NCBI GenBank assembly: GCA_021521415.1
Contig: JAIQDT010001114.1
Coordinates: 62,001-126,000, forward strand
Direction of reading: 5' to 3'
Source of the DNA: Bidens hawaiensis
Lineage: Eukaryota > Streptophyta > Magnoliopsida > Asterales > Asteraceae
Length of the DNA: 64,000 nucleotides
The notes below the pieces were generated by a model. The model was not told the DNA's origin. It did no database searches and saw only the letters and a program-made list of their open reading frames with translations. Shown here piece after piece: positions 42,784 to 55,164 of the stretch. Each line of letters begins with the position of its first letter. Position 1 is the first letter of the stretch. Position numbers and translations under genes: made by a program.

Positions 42784-45700
42784 TGGCCAGGAAAGGTTAA
42801 TCAAGAAAGGGACAAGCCCAAGACGAAGGCCGCCTTGGTCGAGAAAGAGCACGTCGATGCTGAGAGTCCCATACCGGGCTTATCAGAGGAGCAATACAAA
42901 AGCTTCTTGAAGCTGTTTGGCGGGAACAAAAACCCAGCCACTGTTGCTAACATGGCAGGTAGGGAAGAACCAAACATGGCAAATATGGCAGGTAGAATAA
43001 ATAAAAGTTTAGAATGGATTGTTGACTCGGGTGCAACCGAGCATATCACATGTCAAGGCGATGTGCTCGAAAACTTAACTGTTGATACACCCGAGAGGCC
43101 TGTGACCATTCCAAATGGTGATGCCATTCCCGTTAAAGGGAAAGGCGATTTTATATTTGAAGGAGGATTAAAAATTGGAGGAGTCCTTTTTGTGTCGAAT
43201 TTTACATGCAATCTCTTGTCCGTTCAGAAGTTAACTAGAGATTTCCATTGTGCAGTAACGTTTTTCCCTGATTTCTTTGTCTTACAAGACTTGAAGATGG
43301 GGAACTTGATTGGAACGGGTGACTGTCGCGGAGGTCTCTATCGAATGGGGGGAATAAAGGAAGAAAGAAAAGTAATGAAGGTAACAGTTGAATCATGGCA
43401 CAAGAGATTGGGACATGCTTCAAATGTTAAGTTGTCTCGTGTTAACTTTCTCAAGGGTGTTTCTTTGAATTTTAAGGACAAAGTTTGTGATTCTTGTAAT
43501 AAAGCAAAACTTACTTGTTTGCCTTTTCCGGTTAGTTTTATTAAACAAATGAGTGTTTTGATTTAATACATTGTGATATATGGGGGAAGTACATGAGACC
43601 ATCACTCACGGGGGCCAATTATTTTCTTACCATAGTCGATGACTATAGTAGGGTGGTGTGGATATATTTGCTTAAACACAAATATGAAGCTAGTACCTGT
43701 TTAATTTATTTTTACAAAATGGTCAAGACTCGATTTGGAAAATGTATCAAAAGAATTAGATGCGATAATGGTGGTGAGTTTGTGTCTAATTACATGCAAC
43801 GGTTTTATCTGGAGCATGGCATTGAATTGGAGACCACTTGTCCGCACACCCCACAACAAAATGGGGTTGTAGAACGTAAACATAGACATCTCTTAGAGAT
43901 TGCTAGAGCTTTAAGGTTTGAAGCTAGCATTCCCACGAGTTTTTGGGGAGAGTGTGTCTTAACCGCAACATACATTGTGAATCGTTTACCATCAAAGACC
44001 ATAGATAACAAGACCCCGTATGAAATCTTATTGAATCGGATTCCCGAATACGACCACATGCGAGTATTTGGTTGTTTGGCATATTATAGGAACATGGACA
44101 CGAATGGGGACAAGTTCGAACCAAGAGGTAGAGCAGGAGTCTTTCCTGGATACCCACATGGAAAACGAGGTTATAAAATCTATGATCTCGAACAAAAGAA
44201 AATAGTAGTTACTCGGGATGTGAGATTTTACGAAAACACATTTCCCTTTTCTAAAGTTGAACCGAAAGTCATAGGAAATGAACCCGAAATTTTCGAGCAC
44301 ATGGATCCCATCACTCAATGCCATGATTGTCAACACAATTGCCATGAATTTGACAATGCAGCGCAAGGGGGAATTCCGATTGATGAAATAGAAGAAGACC
44401 CACTTGAAGAAAACGCTTTTGAAGATAATGCTACTACCACTAACACCTCTCTTGAAATTGACAAAAACATGCAAAGTAATATAGACATGCAAGGGAGTGA
44501 TAAAGAAACTCAACAACTCAATGGCGATGTTGTCGAACAGCCTGAGATTCAGGTTCAACCTGAAGAAAGAAGAGAGAAGAGACAACGAACTGCACCAAAA
44601 TATTTGAGTGACTATCAAGTTCAGCTCCCCCCTTCGGTTGACCCGACGCAACCCGATTCCAATCAAGATTCCTCCACGGTACATCCTTTATCCAATTATA
44701 TTTCATATGAAAAGTTTTCTAACAATCACAAGGCATTCTTATCGGCCATCAAAATTCATGATGAGCCGAAGAATTTCTACCAGGCTTCACAAAATGAGAA
44801 TTTGAGAAAAGCTATGCAAAAGGAAATTCAAGCACTCGAACAAAATGGAACATGGATTCTTGAGAATTTACCAAAGGGAAAGAAAGCAATCGATTCGAAA
44901 TGGGTGTACAAAGTTAAGTTCAAACCCAACGGAGAAGTCGAAAGATACAAAGCGAGGCTTGTAGGGTTACACGCAACTGGAGGGTGTGGACTATCATGAC
45001 ACTTTTGCACCAGTTGCTAAATTGGTAACCGTAAGGACTCTCCTTGCTATTGCCGTTAAGCGAGGGTGGCAAATCCAAGAACTTGATGTCAATAATGCGT
45101 TCCTACACGGCGATTTGGAAGAGGAAGTTTATATGAAAATACCTCATGGATTTGCAAAGAAAGATGAAACACGAGTTTGCAAGCTTAAGAAGTCGATCTA
45201 TGGCTTAAAACAGGCGTCGCGCAATTGGTATCACAAATTCACCGGTACGTTAATCAAGCTTGGATACAAACAATCGAAGCCTGACCACTCCTTATTCATT
45301 TACAAGGATGGTGATACCTTAGTGGTTGTTCTCATATATGTAGATGATGTAATAATTGTGGGAAATGATGAGAAAAGGATAAAGCAAACGAAGTCACACC
45401 TTGATAAAGAATTTAGCATAAAAGACCTTGTTTGTTTGAAATATTTTTTTGGGCATTGAAGTTGCAAGAACATCAGAGGGGTTTGTACTTCGTCAGAGAA
45501 AGTATACCTTAGACATCCTTGAATATAGCGGGCTTCTAGGATGCCCACCCAGTCCGTTCCCTATGGAGCCACAACTAAAGCTTGATAAATGTGAAGAAGA
45601 TGAGAAAGTTGATGCACATCAGTACCGACGCCTTGTGGGGCGTATGCTTTACTTACAAGCCACTCGACCGGACATTGCGCACTCTGTAAATGTCCTTAGC

Positions 45701-46291
45701 CAATTCGTTGCAGATCCAAGAAAGACACACATGGATGCTGCCATCAGGGTACTGCGGTACCTAAAGACCACGGTTGGGCAAGGCATTCTTTTGCCTAAAG
45801 ACGGAGGTGTCAAACTGGTTGCCTATAGTGATTTTGATTGGCTTGGCTGCCCTTTTAGTAGACGATCAAGAACGGGATATCTGCTTCTTCTCGGAGGGGC
45901 ACCAATTTCTTGGAAATCCAAGAAATAGTCGCTTGTATCTCGCTCTTCTGCAGAATCCGAATACCGTGCGATGGGCACATGTGTGAGTGAAGTATTATGG
46001 ATTCGTTGGTTATTATAGGAGTTAGATGTTCCCCAAGATGGTCCCACACCGTTATTCTGTGATAACCAAGCTGCTAGACACATTGCAAACAATCCGGTTT
46101 TCCACGAACGTACTAAACATGTGGAGATGGATTGTTATTTCGTTCGTGAACGCGTTGATGAAAAGGTGATAACTCCTGTATCAGTTAACCCAAAGCATCA
46201 GGTTGCTGATTTATTGACCAAGCCGCTCGGTTCCCCTTCTCCACGAGCATTACTGGACAAGTTGGGTATTCGTAACCTACATGCGCCAACT
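42784..46291 (+). pseudogene. copia pol remnant: protease, integrase, RT, RNase H
   Basis: Protease WIVDSGATEHIT (about 43017). The pre-integrase finger has WHKRLGHAS and CDSCNKAK. A frameshift in a T-run near 43560 precedes integrase (FLTIVDDYSR, IRCDNGGEF, HTPQQNGVVERKHR). The RT start is KWVYKVKFKPNGEVERYKAR, a second break near 44965 follows, then the RT core (ELDVNNAFLHGDL, then YGLKQASRNWY, then LIYVDDVIIV). A third frameshift in a T-run near 45450 precedes RPDIAHSVNVLSQF and the RNase H region, where TAG codons fall at 45926 and 46016. RNase H residues SRSSAESEYRAM and [11 protein letters not shown] remain readable. No functional polyprotein. Confidence 0.9.
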
Positions 46292-46301
46292 TGAGGGGGA
46301 G

Positions 46302-46442
46302 TATTGGAAATCAAATATAATTGATATATAGGATACTATTGTTTAGGCTATATATCTCGTTTCCTTTTATTGTCATATCTTTTCCTATATGTACCCTTTT
46401 CTCAATTGAATGAAAACAAGCCTTTTAATGTTAATTTCTATA
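46302..46442 (+). repeat. 3' LTR of the copia element
   Basis: 141 bp, preceded by the purine tract TTGAGGGGGAG (46291-46301). Confidence 0.9.
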
Positions 46443-46447
46443 GGAAG

Positions 46448-47250
46448 TACTCGTACCAAAAAATCAGTAAATATGGATGCACGTACCAAATAGACAAATA
46501 CAAGTACTAGTACGAATAATGAACGGATACTAGTACAAGTATTTGGAAAAAAAACTCATTCCTACTCCTCATACATAGCAAATAAATTTACAGCAATTTA
46601 ACCAAGTGGAAACCACTTCTTGAATCAACATATATCCCTTAAACATAAACTAACACCTCCACTGCTGTAATCGAGCCGAGTCAGAATAAGCTCGAACTTA
46701 AAAAAGTTGGCTCGGGCTCGGTTCGTTAACTTTACTGAGTTGAAAAATCAAGCTCGAACTCAGCTCGTTAATTTTTCTTTATCTAATATTGTTATATAAA
46801 CAACAAAAATATAAGTTTTAACATCATTTATATATGTTTTATTTTTGTTCCTTTTTTATAATCTTTATTTTTTTTTTATTTTTTTTTTCATTTAGTAACG
46901 AATCAAGCAAAGCCGACTTGTTCAAATTCGAGCTCTTTTCAAACTATTTTTCAAGACAATATTTTCTGACATCCCTAACCTCTGACCTCATTTATATAAT
47001 CAAGGAAATTGACAAAAAGAAATATGTACAATGAGTCACTAAATACATTGACAAAAGAAATCAAAATGATTAAGACCGTTGACTTTTCCCATGTGTTCTA
47101 ACATGCAAATGTCACTTAAATTATTTTCATAATATATCAAATAGCTAATAAAATTATCGGTCTTCTTAGAAAAAAAATGTTTGTCTTCTTCAGTTCATCT
47201 TCTTCGTAATCGTCATTATCAAACATAAATCGTCATATTCACGAACAAAT
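46448..47250. other. Intergenic with CTCGAAC-rich repeat
   Basis: 46448-46560 repeats GTACTAGTAC-like words. 46670-46980 is rich in GCTCGAACT/AGCTCG words with a hAT-like look, but I found no matching target duplication. The rest is AT-rich. The 3' side is the downstream region of the minus-strand DUF761 gene. Confidence 0.45.
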
Positions 47251-47694
47251 TCACGGCGAAAAAGATTTAGAACTTTCAGAAGATTCGAAACTAGGGTTTC
47301 TCGTATAACTTAATTCTAACGAAACCTGTCTCTGATACAGTAACTGTCGATAAAAATTCCCAATAAACATCTCCGCTCTCTTATCGATATCTTCTTCGTC
47401 ACGAAAACTCATTGTCCTTTGCATATGAAAGCTTCTCGACTTGTTCAACTCCTTAACCGACAAACCCGGACCAAACTCTCTATTCTCTTCCTCATCATCC
47501 GAGGACGACACGATTATGGTCAGCCCAAATTGTTCTCGGAAGCTCAAGCGCCTGCGACGGAGGCCCCCACCACCCGTGAAAGCCGAGACAAGCCACCACC
47601 TGTTTATGTTTGAGTTCATGAGGAATGTGACCTTTTTAACCATGGTTTTTAGCTTGTTTAGTAAGTACCAATTTCGGTTGTTGTTTTCTGCCAT
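47251..47694 (-). CDS. DUF761 (cotton-fibre-type) small protein
   Basis: Single-exon ORF of 147 codons with its own stop; the first ATG is at 47694. A basic/hydrophobic N-terminal part (LNKLKTMVKKVTFLM) is followed by GGGGLRRRRLSFREQFG, an acidic patch SSSDDEEEN, and the C-terminal DUF761 signature EDIDKRAEMFIGNFYRQLLYQRQVSLEL (the family motif is D-I-D-x-x-A-E-x-F-I-x-x-F). The serine-rich tail ends the protein. DUF761 proteins are small, plant-specific, often stress- or growth-related; biochemical role unknown. A TATATATTAATATTAA stretch about 60-70 bp upstream on the minus strand could serve as promoter. It is one of the few intact genes in the window. Confidence 0.85.
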   Translation of the reverse strand: MAENNNRNWYLLNKLKTMVKKVTFLMNSNINRWWLVSAFTGGGGLRRRRLSFREQFGLTIIVSSSDDEEENREFGPGLSVKELNKSRSFHMQRTMSFRDEEDIDKRAEMFIGNFYRQLLYQRQVSLELSYTRNPSFESSESSKSFSP

Positions 47695-50612
47695 TTGGGG
47701 GTGATTTGCGGAAGAATAGGAGGTAATATGAAATGGGTTTGATGGATAATATTAATATTAATATATAGGATGTTGATGGTCGTGTTGTTGAGTGCCGGAT
47801 AATATATATGTAAGATGATGGATGATACGTGGAAATTTACAAACTTGGTACATGGAAAATAACGTCAAGAAAAGGAACTAGGTGACGTGTGCCAGCTTGT
47901 GCTGCAAGGGACGCGGTGTATGCACGTTTGTAAAGTGGTTTAAGTAATCAAATGACTAGAAAGTCTAATGTTTTTTATTATTAAAATTTGAAATTAGACT
48001 AAATATTACATTAGCCGTGTGAAATTACCTATTTAGCTTCAATGGTTTGAAACTTTAAAACGTATTAAAAACAAGAAGAATGAGTTGTTGATCCGGTCCT
48101 CTCCTAGGTTAGCCCGACCAAACACTAAAATCCATACTCGTTATCATGGCAATTTGGGTTCTACGAACCGAAAGAATAGAGAAAAAGTTGAGGACCATGA
48201 AATGATTTGTGTGTTGTGATTAGTTAAAACTTGATGTTTTATATTAAATAAAAAATTATAATTCTCCATCATCTTGATACACCCTTGTTTTATAATCCAA
48301 AACCGTTCACATCGCATTATCCAACTCTATTTCTATATTGTTTTTCTTTTCTATTAATAACTAGTGACTGTTTTGGTCAAAAATCGATTAAGGATAATGT
48401 AACCAAATTTGTAAAGTGAGGTTTAGTGCTTGAATGATAATAACGATTATGAAATGATTGTAAACAATAATACAGAGATTTGTTGCGAGAAAAAGCCCTT
48501 GATCTTGGTCGGATCGCTGACACAAAAACCCCTGGTGATGACAAATCGTCTATCACCTCTTTATTAATCAAAAAGGGTGTTACAAGGGGTTGGAGGTTAT
48601 GATCATTAATACAAATCGTCCAACAACTAATCCTATCTTTGCGCCACTCTCCCACTAGTTGCGTCGAAGTCTTTTGACCACGTGCTGAATGAGTCTCATA
48701 GCGAAATAATAGATAGACTAGATCTTCCAGCCGTATACCTATCAAATTTAAACCTACACAAAGGAAATAATTGTTAGTAAAACAAATACCGAGGATCCTT
48801 GATCCTGACTTAGTTCTGGAACTCTTATCAAGGATAACTGATCCAAACGCGCCACAAAGATACCATATTCTTGGTACAAATTATTCGTGCACCAACAGTG
48901 ACTTACGCGCACATTTCGTGGCGAAATCAATTGATTAAACCCAGATGTGGTATTGGCTAATTTAGTAACAGGACCAAAACTAAAGCAAAAAAATTGTTCG
49001 GTTACGTTTGTTATGGTAACATAACTAAAACAAAAACACACATATATATATATATGTATATATATTGAGGTGGACCAATGGGGTGGCTTCAGTCGATAAA
49101 AACGTGTGTGTTTATCAAACCCGAGCGTTGACGGTCCCGAGTGTTGAGTCAGTGAGTCTGTGTGAATTCGGTCGGTTTCTGTCATGCTCGTTACGGTACC
49201 GGAACTAAAAAAATGCCATAAGTCTCCAATTACAAGCGCAACTGCTCTTGAAAACGCACAAGGATCTGAAGATGCTGCTAACAACGGCACTAAACTAGAG
49301 ACGACATACTTTCACTCCAATGGAAATGATGTTAGCTTTTCATTCACCATTAACTTAGATGATCTACGTGTCTCTTCTGTTTAACAAACATACATCTCTT
49401 CTTTCTTTCTTTCTTTCAAAGCCAGAGTCAGATAAAAAAAACAAATACTATTAAAAAAGGTGAAGTCGAAACTGAGCAACCAACCGATACAACTATTCCC
49501 AACCCACCCTAATACCTACACAGAATAACCACCAAACCAAAGAAAGAAGTTGTTTATTAAACCAAACTAATTTAAATTAAACAAAGCCCTAAAGTAAAAA
49601 GAAAGTCTATGACACAAACTATCAACTTTACTCTATATAGATAATTTATTTTAAATCATGCTTGAGGTACAAATCGACATGTTTGATGTATTAAATCGAA
49701 ATGCTTGAGATACAATTTTTAAATTTTGAAAATGCGAATAATGAGTGTCCATGATGCATATAAAGAATTTGGAACTAGAAATTTTATTGGATAACCATAT
49801 AGATGAAATTTAAAAACGGAGACTTCATTTGAGGTATTGTATTTTGTTTTAATTTTAAAACGTTAATCAAGTTTTTATGTAGGAATTAAGATGTTATCAA
49901 AACTTGCACTTCTATAATGATATTGTAAAATATATTACAACAAATTAATACATCGGTAGAACCCACCGAGATTCATAGTAATGATCATGCTGAGTTAGAG
50001 TTGTCCATATAGATCAAAGTTTGCTCTAAACATTTCTTACTCAAAATAGACTCGGTTGTAAACCTGACAAATCATCTCACCCCGGTTTGTAAAGAAGCCA
50101 AGTTATAACATGATATGTTTTTAAGTTATTACACAAAATAATGGTTATTAGGTATTTTATATTACATTCATAACTCTGTGTGGGATGTGCACGGTTTGGT
50201 TTGGTTTGGTTTGGTTTAATTATTAGCCTCATAAAAATAGTCTAATCGGGTTTTGGTTAATTGGTTAAACTTTCAATTTTCTGTTCGGTTTGGTTTAGTT
50301 ATTAGCCTCATAAAAATACATTAATAAATGCATAAATACACGAAATAAATATATAAATATATTAATTGGATATATAAATACATAAAATAAAGGTATAAAA
50401 CATGAAATATATGACGCATAATACTAAAAATTAGTAATTAGTTGTTTCTATTTGTCAATCCTAGGGTTTTAAGTTGTTGAAGATGACTAAAAATAAAAGG
50501 GGCTTAAAGATTAGTAGTCAGTTGTTTCTATTTTAATATAAAGAATAGTTTAGTAATTACATCTTATTTAACATTAAAAAAAGGGATAGAATTACCGATT
50601 TGAACGAAATTA
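47695..50612. other. Intergenic, no recognised gene
   Basis: 48440-48760 and 48754-49290 have open frames on the minus strand without recognisable domains. 50195-50320 has (TTTGG)n and a duplicated TTATTAGCCTCATAAAAATA, typical of hAT ends. Otherwise AT-rich. Confidence 0.45.
49184..49384 (+). CDS. Unrecognised 66-codon ORF
   Basis: The frame ELKKCHKSPITSATALENAQ, then ANNGTKLETTYFHSNGND, then FTINLDDLRVSSV stop looks less AT-driven than its surroundings and has a balanced composition. It could be a last exon or a gene fragment caught in a transposon. I know no family for it and see no clear upstream exon. Not more than a candidate. Confidence 0.2.
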   Translation: MLVTVPELKKCHKSPITSATALENAQGSEDAANNGTKLETTYFHSNGNDVSFSFTINLDDLRVSSV

Positions 50613-51118
50613 TCTATATATAGTAAAAGCCAATGTTGGTGCCGCAAGCCTCTCATTGGCCAAGTGACGGACCAACATTGGTCCTTGTCATTTGTTCTTT
50701 TTTTTTACTTTTAGTTCGTAGCGAACGTTGAAAATCGACCAAATTCGCACAGACTCGCCGCCTCAACGACCGTGAACGACAACGCTCGGGTTTTAGTTAC
50801 TGACGCCACCCTGTTGGTCCACTTCAACTTTTTATATCTTTTTTTTTCGTTTCGGTACCGTAACAAACGTAAACAAAACCGACCGAACTCACATCTTCTC
50901 ATCACCTCAACGCTTGGGACGCTCGGGTTATATAAACAACGTTTTAAATATTTTATTTTTGGGATTTTAACACTCGGGTTTTACAAATGTTGTTTATACC
51001 GTAAAGAACGTAACCAATACTGACCGAAATTGCGTCGCCTCGTCATCTTAACACCCGTATTTCAACGCCCAGATTTTAGCGACCGAAATTGTCACGCAAC
51101 GCGCGAGTCAATTGCTAG
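50613..51118 (+). mobile_element. Small Helitron of the AACGCTCGGGTTT family
   Basis: Starts A|TCTATATATAGTAAAAGCC. Near the end the hairpin TCACGC-AAC-GCGCGA (one mismatch), then GTCAATTG and CTAG|T (51115-51118). 506 bp. The interior is clearly related to 30522-31070. It lies just upstream of the Yip1-like pseudogene start. Confidence 0.75.
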
Positions 51119-51397
51119 TTAATGAGAAACGTGAAACCCCAATATTTCATATACAAAACCCGAAGGTTTTGAATAACACTCGTAAAAGTGACCAAACCTC
51201 AAACGGACATAAATAACACTGTAGTCTTCCCCGTCGCCCCCGCATCGTGATGATACATTTCAATTCAAATGTGTTTTTTTGTTTAAAGTTAATTACATAA
51301 CAAAATGGTTATTGAAGTCAAAAGAGTGTTAGAGTCTTTCTTTCCGTAAACTCTCCACCACCATGCTCTAGTCTAAACCCACCACCACAACCGCAAA

Positions 51398-53472
51398 ATG
51401 TCACAATTCAACGAACGCGACACCGTCCCACTCAACCATCGATGAAATCGACACCGTCAGTCGGGTTGTTTTTAAATGTAGTTTGTTGTTGCGGGTAGTT
51501 TTGGTTTGCATATTTTGTTAATCTGTGGATGATAATGCTATCAACATGTATTAAGATAGATGTTGTATTTCATTAGTGTTGTAGAACTTGCTGGTCGGGC
51601 GGTGGGGTGGGGACCGGTGATTAATCGAGATTACCATATTGGAATTTTTATATGTAATTTTTAATTTTATATATATGTACACGTATGTATTTTTTTATAT
51701 ATACATAAACACATTTTTATATGTAAAAATCAGTACTGCGGCAAGTTGCCGGTATAAGGACTGGAGTTGAGGTTTAACTAGGTCCATTTAGGACCGACTA
51801 GTATGACTATCGATTTTCTGCCCAATTACCCAATAATTAATTAGTACCAGCCGATTAATGATTAAGCGCTTACTAGTCGCCGACTAGTCCTGATTTTTAC
51901 AACATTTAATTTCATTAATCATTGATGTAATCTTATTGATATGGGAATTCACTAGCATCTCTTGATATGGTACTATACATATTTTAGTATAAGTATGTAC
52001 CCATCTATGGTAGATTATGTCCAAAAAAGTGGTATAAGAACAACCAGACCGGGGAGTATGAATCTTTTTGGTTTGTTAAATTATATTCAAACAGAGAAAT
52101 ATAAAGCATATTGAATAATAAATAGATAGATTCTTGTTTCTTAAAAGCGAGAAATGCTTTTGATGCTAGTATGTGACTGAATAACTGATCTTGATCTAGA
52201 AAGGCTGATAATAAACCAGATGGATTCATGCATGTTGTGATTATGATGATGACATAAAAAATTTCTATGATGGATTCATGAAATTTTGTATGAAAAGTAT
52301 ATCGATGACGTCCAAAAGTACAAACATGAAGCTTTGAATTTGATTTAAAACAGTTTGTAATTTGTGTATTTGTTTTCTTTCAGTCTGAAGTTTTTGCTGT
52401 TGCTTTTGCACTACTTGCAACTGGTGCTGTCATCTTGACATTGAATGTGCTACTGCTGGTACTCTATTCTCTCTCTCTGTATACACACGCACACACATAA
52501 TATACATGGTATCTTCATTACAAAATCAATTATAAGTAGTGAACCACAAACTGCATAAACACTTGCAACTTTGCTTTAAATGTTGCTATGTCTTTTGAAG
52601 TTGTGATAGTCAAATTATCAAATGTTTAAAAAATCCTTATTATTTAATATATGAATAGGTAAAATGTCAAAAATAATGATTTCTTATTATTGTTAAAAAT
52701 ATTAAAATTTTAACTATGGAAGTCCATTTTCCCTATTAAGTACTTTATATTAAATGTTTACTAAGAATTTTGTTCTAAATTTTCATAATTTTTTAATAAT
52801 TAATTTATTTGTAATAGCATATTTAATAACACGTGCTGGAAAGAATATAATATAACATATACTTATAGGAATTAGAGTAACTATAGTTTTGTTGTAATCA
52901 GTAAAAAACTGATTATTTACCGTTAAGTAGTTAAATAATAATCATGCTATTCATTTATCCAAACGCTAGAACGTTGAAGTCACAATATTTGGCTTAAACT
53001 AACTTTAAAAATTGAAAGCCGATCTTAAATTTAAATTAACTTAAAAACCGACTTCAAAGTTTCAAAATATTCTACTACATTTTAGCCATGTCCGTTTTTA
53101 ATAATTTCAAGTTTCTAGCAATATTATTTTTAACGCAATCCCGTCAAAAAAATCTTATATTATACATTTGACTATAATTAACGAAGCTTCTTATGATGTG
53201 GTTGTTTGTAGGGTGGCCATATAATCTTTTTCCAAAGCCTTAGCCTATTAGGCTATTGTCTATTCCCCTTAGACATCGGAGCCTTAATCTGCATGTTGAA
53301 AGACAATGTGATTTTAAAATTTTGGGTGGTTTGTGTGACATTGGCATGGAGCTCGTGGGCTGCGTATCCATTCATAAGCATGGCGGTTAACCCAAGAAGA
53401 AAAGCCCTGGCCCTTTATCCGGTCCTACTAATGTATGTATCTGTCGGGTTTCTTATCATTGCCATTGATTGA
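51398..53472 (+). pseudogene. Yip1-domain (YIPF6-like) gene with internal loss
   Basis: 51398-51465 encodes a start MSQFNERDTVPL and, after a one-frame shift, STIDEIDTV, the N-terminal pattern of plant YIPF6-like proteins. After a gap come two well-bordered exons: 52384-52458 (SEVFAVAFALLATGAVILTL, a membrane helix) and 53212-53472 ([21 protein letters not shown], then [21 protein letters not shown], ending IAID stop). These are the last helices of the Yip1 domain, an integral Golgi/TGN trafficking protein. The conserved segment between them (the cytoplasmic part and the DWDLWGP helix) is not found in 51466-52383. With the shift in exon 1, this is most likely a pseudogene. Confidence 0.75.
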
Positions 53473-54609
53473 TTAGTACCTCGCGATATCTTAACTTCAT
53501 TATACAAGATTCTTTTATGACCTTGTTGTGTATCACTGTGTCTTTGGTCTGACCAACGCTGTTTTATTATATGCGGTGTAGTGTTGAACATTATCGTTCT
53601 ATGTCATGTGTAAGAAAGTTTTAAATGAACGATAGTGACGATGTTTGTTGAGTAATATACGGGTATATATGTAATTGCCCCCTTTTTAGTATTAAACTTT
53701 TGACCCGATGATGATATTTTAGTTGTTAGTTATTTGGATCTTGCTTAGAGAATATAATTTGGTTGTTAATTATTTGAATTTGGATTAGACAATATATTAG
53801 TCATCTAATATGAAGTTATATATAGAAATTACATGAGTTGGCAGTCATAGGAGTTAGGAGCTGGTTAATATATACAGCAGTAGTTGCTAATACAGCAGTA
53901 CTTGCTAATATTTAGCCATGTAGACTTCTTGATTCATACAAAAGAAGCTGCATTTTTTACTGCCTATTGTAGTCAATCATCCGCCTTTTAGGAGATACAA
54001 AAAGCCTTGCGTATTACACGTGCGGATGTTCTTTCATGTTAGACAATCTAGATGTTGCAGACTTTAAAGTTTAAAGATCATTTGGTGCGGTGACAAAAAA
54101 GTTTTGAAGTGGTGATCACAATTACGATTTTGCCCTTGGCTTGGCTTAATCAATGTTATGTTATTATTGTTTCTTCATAGGAGATTAGGTGTTAAAGTTT
54201 TAATACCGAGCTTGGTTAATAAGATGCAAACAAACATTACAGTTTTGTACTCATTTATAAGTTCAATGTTTTACAGTTTTGTTTCGTCTTTAGGACAATG
54301 TGTTTTCTGTATACATTAAAATTTAGGAATAGAAGCCAACATGTTAAAATACAATAACCTAACATAGAAATCATGCCCCCTGTTATGTGTATATGTGTAT
54401 GATCTAGCATCTAACTTTACAACCTCTCCTGCAGTAGCACATTAGTTCTATATGCATCAATACAATGAATGGCTTCTTGATGAAGAAAAATTGGGTTTTA
54501 TTTTGAGTTCAAACTGCAGTTAAAGTTTCAATGGTTTTATATAATAGTTCAAACTTTCAAAATGCTTTCCGTTGACTGCAAATTCAACAAACATTATAAG
54601 TGTCCAAAC
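53473..54609. other. Intergenic, no recognised gene
   Basis: AT-rich; contains the probable 3' UTR of the Yip1-like gene and an imperfect CAGCAGTA repeat near 53875-53900. Nothing else recognised. Confidence 0.5.
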
Positions 54610-54639
54610 TAGAGCTGCACAATATCGGGTATTGTTAAA

Positions 54640-54870
54640 ACCCGGAACCGGTTTTTTTCACACCAGGTAGAAAATGAGACCGGTTCTAGTCAGTAACCGG
54701 GTCGGTTCCGGACCCGACCCGATGGCCTGAAATGTCAACTTAGTGGAACCGGTTAGGGTAGGAACTGGGACCGGGTTTACCGTTTTTTTTTAAATTTAAA
54801 TAATATAGCCGTTAGAAACCGGTTCCAACGGCTATATAGCCGTTTTTGACCTTTGGAACCGGTTTTTTTT
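54640..54870. repeat. Left subterminal AACCGGTT repeats of the hAT
   Basis: Several GGAACCGGTT, ACCGGGT and CCAACGGCTATATAGCCGT motifs near the left end; probable transposase-binding sites. Confidence 0.75.
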
Positions 54871-54969
54871 ACTATATAAAGCTTACCAACATACTATAAA
54901 TAGCAAGGTGTTGTGTGTTCTTAGTTAAACCACTTTCAAAACTATAAAACACACTATAAATCACAAGAG

Positions 54970-55164
54970 ATGGATCGGTGTAAGTACTGCTCGAAGTTTT
55001 TGAAAGCGGGGTCGAACTCCACCTTACGCAAGCATACGAATAAGTATTGTCGTGAGAAAAAAAGTTTGGATGCCAAGAAAGCGGAAGCTGGAGAGTCGTC
55101 CGGCTCTACAACTCAAGCATCAACCGCGGTAACAACGCTTAGTCGTTGTAGAACACCGGATTAA
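54970..55164 (+). CDS. Short BED zinc-finger ORF within the hAT
   Basis: 64 codons: MDRCKYCSKFLKAGSNSTLRK, then HTNKYCREKKSLDAKKAEAG, then a Ser/Thr-rich tail. C-x2-C...H...C is the second half of a BED finger. A TATATAAAG box at about 54873 lies about 95 bases upstream, and the gene reads toward the transposase on the opposite strand. The transposase has a similar but broken finger (RCKLCG...HDSNSTLRKH), so this one is an independent, intact relative. It could be a captured or rearranged transposase 5' end, perhaps a DNA-binding repressor. Expression is unproven. Confidence 0.5.
   Translation: MDRCKYCSKFLKAGSNSTLRKHTNKYCREKKSLDAKKAEAGESSGSTTQASTAVTTLSRCRTPD

Larger units (their letters stand above)
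41678..46442 (+). mobile_element. Degenerate Ty1/copia LTR retrotransposon
   Basis: 4,765 bp between GGAAG duplications (41673-41677 and 46443-46447). LTRs are only 141 bp and end TATTGG...TCTATA instead of TG...CA. The primer-binding site TGGCATCAGAGC directly follows the left LTR, one base off the tRNA-iMet complement. A GAGGGGGAG purine tract precedes the right LTR. Order gag, protease, integrase, RT, RNase H is the copia order. The LTRs differ at two positions, yet the coding region has at least four TAG stops and three frameshifts. Confidence 0.92.

Noticed and set aside
48377..49290. Two minus-strand ORFs (122 and 178 codons)
   Set aside because: No recognisable domain; the second runs through a TATATA tract and opposite-strand sequence; no support.
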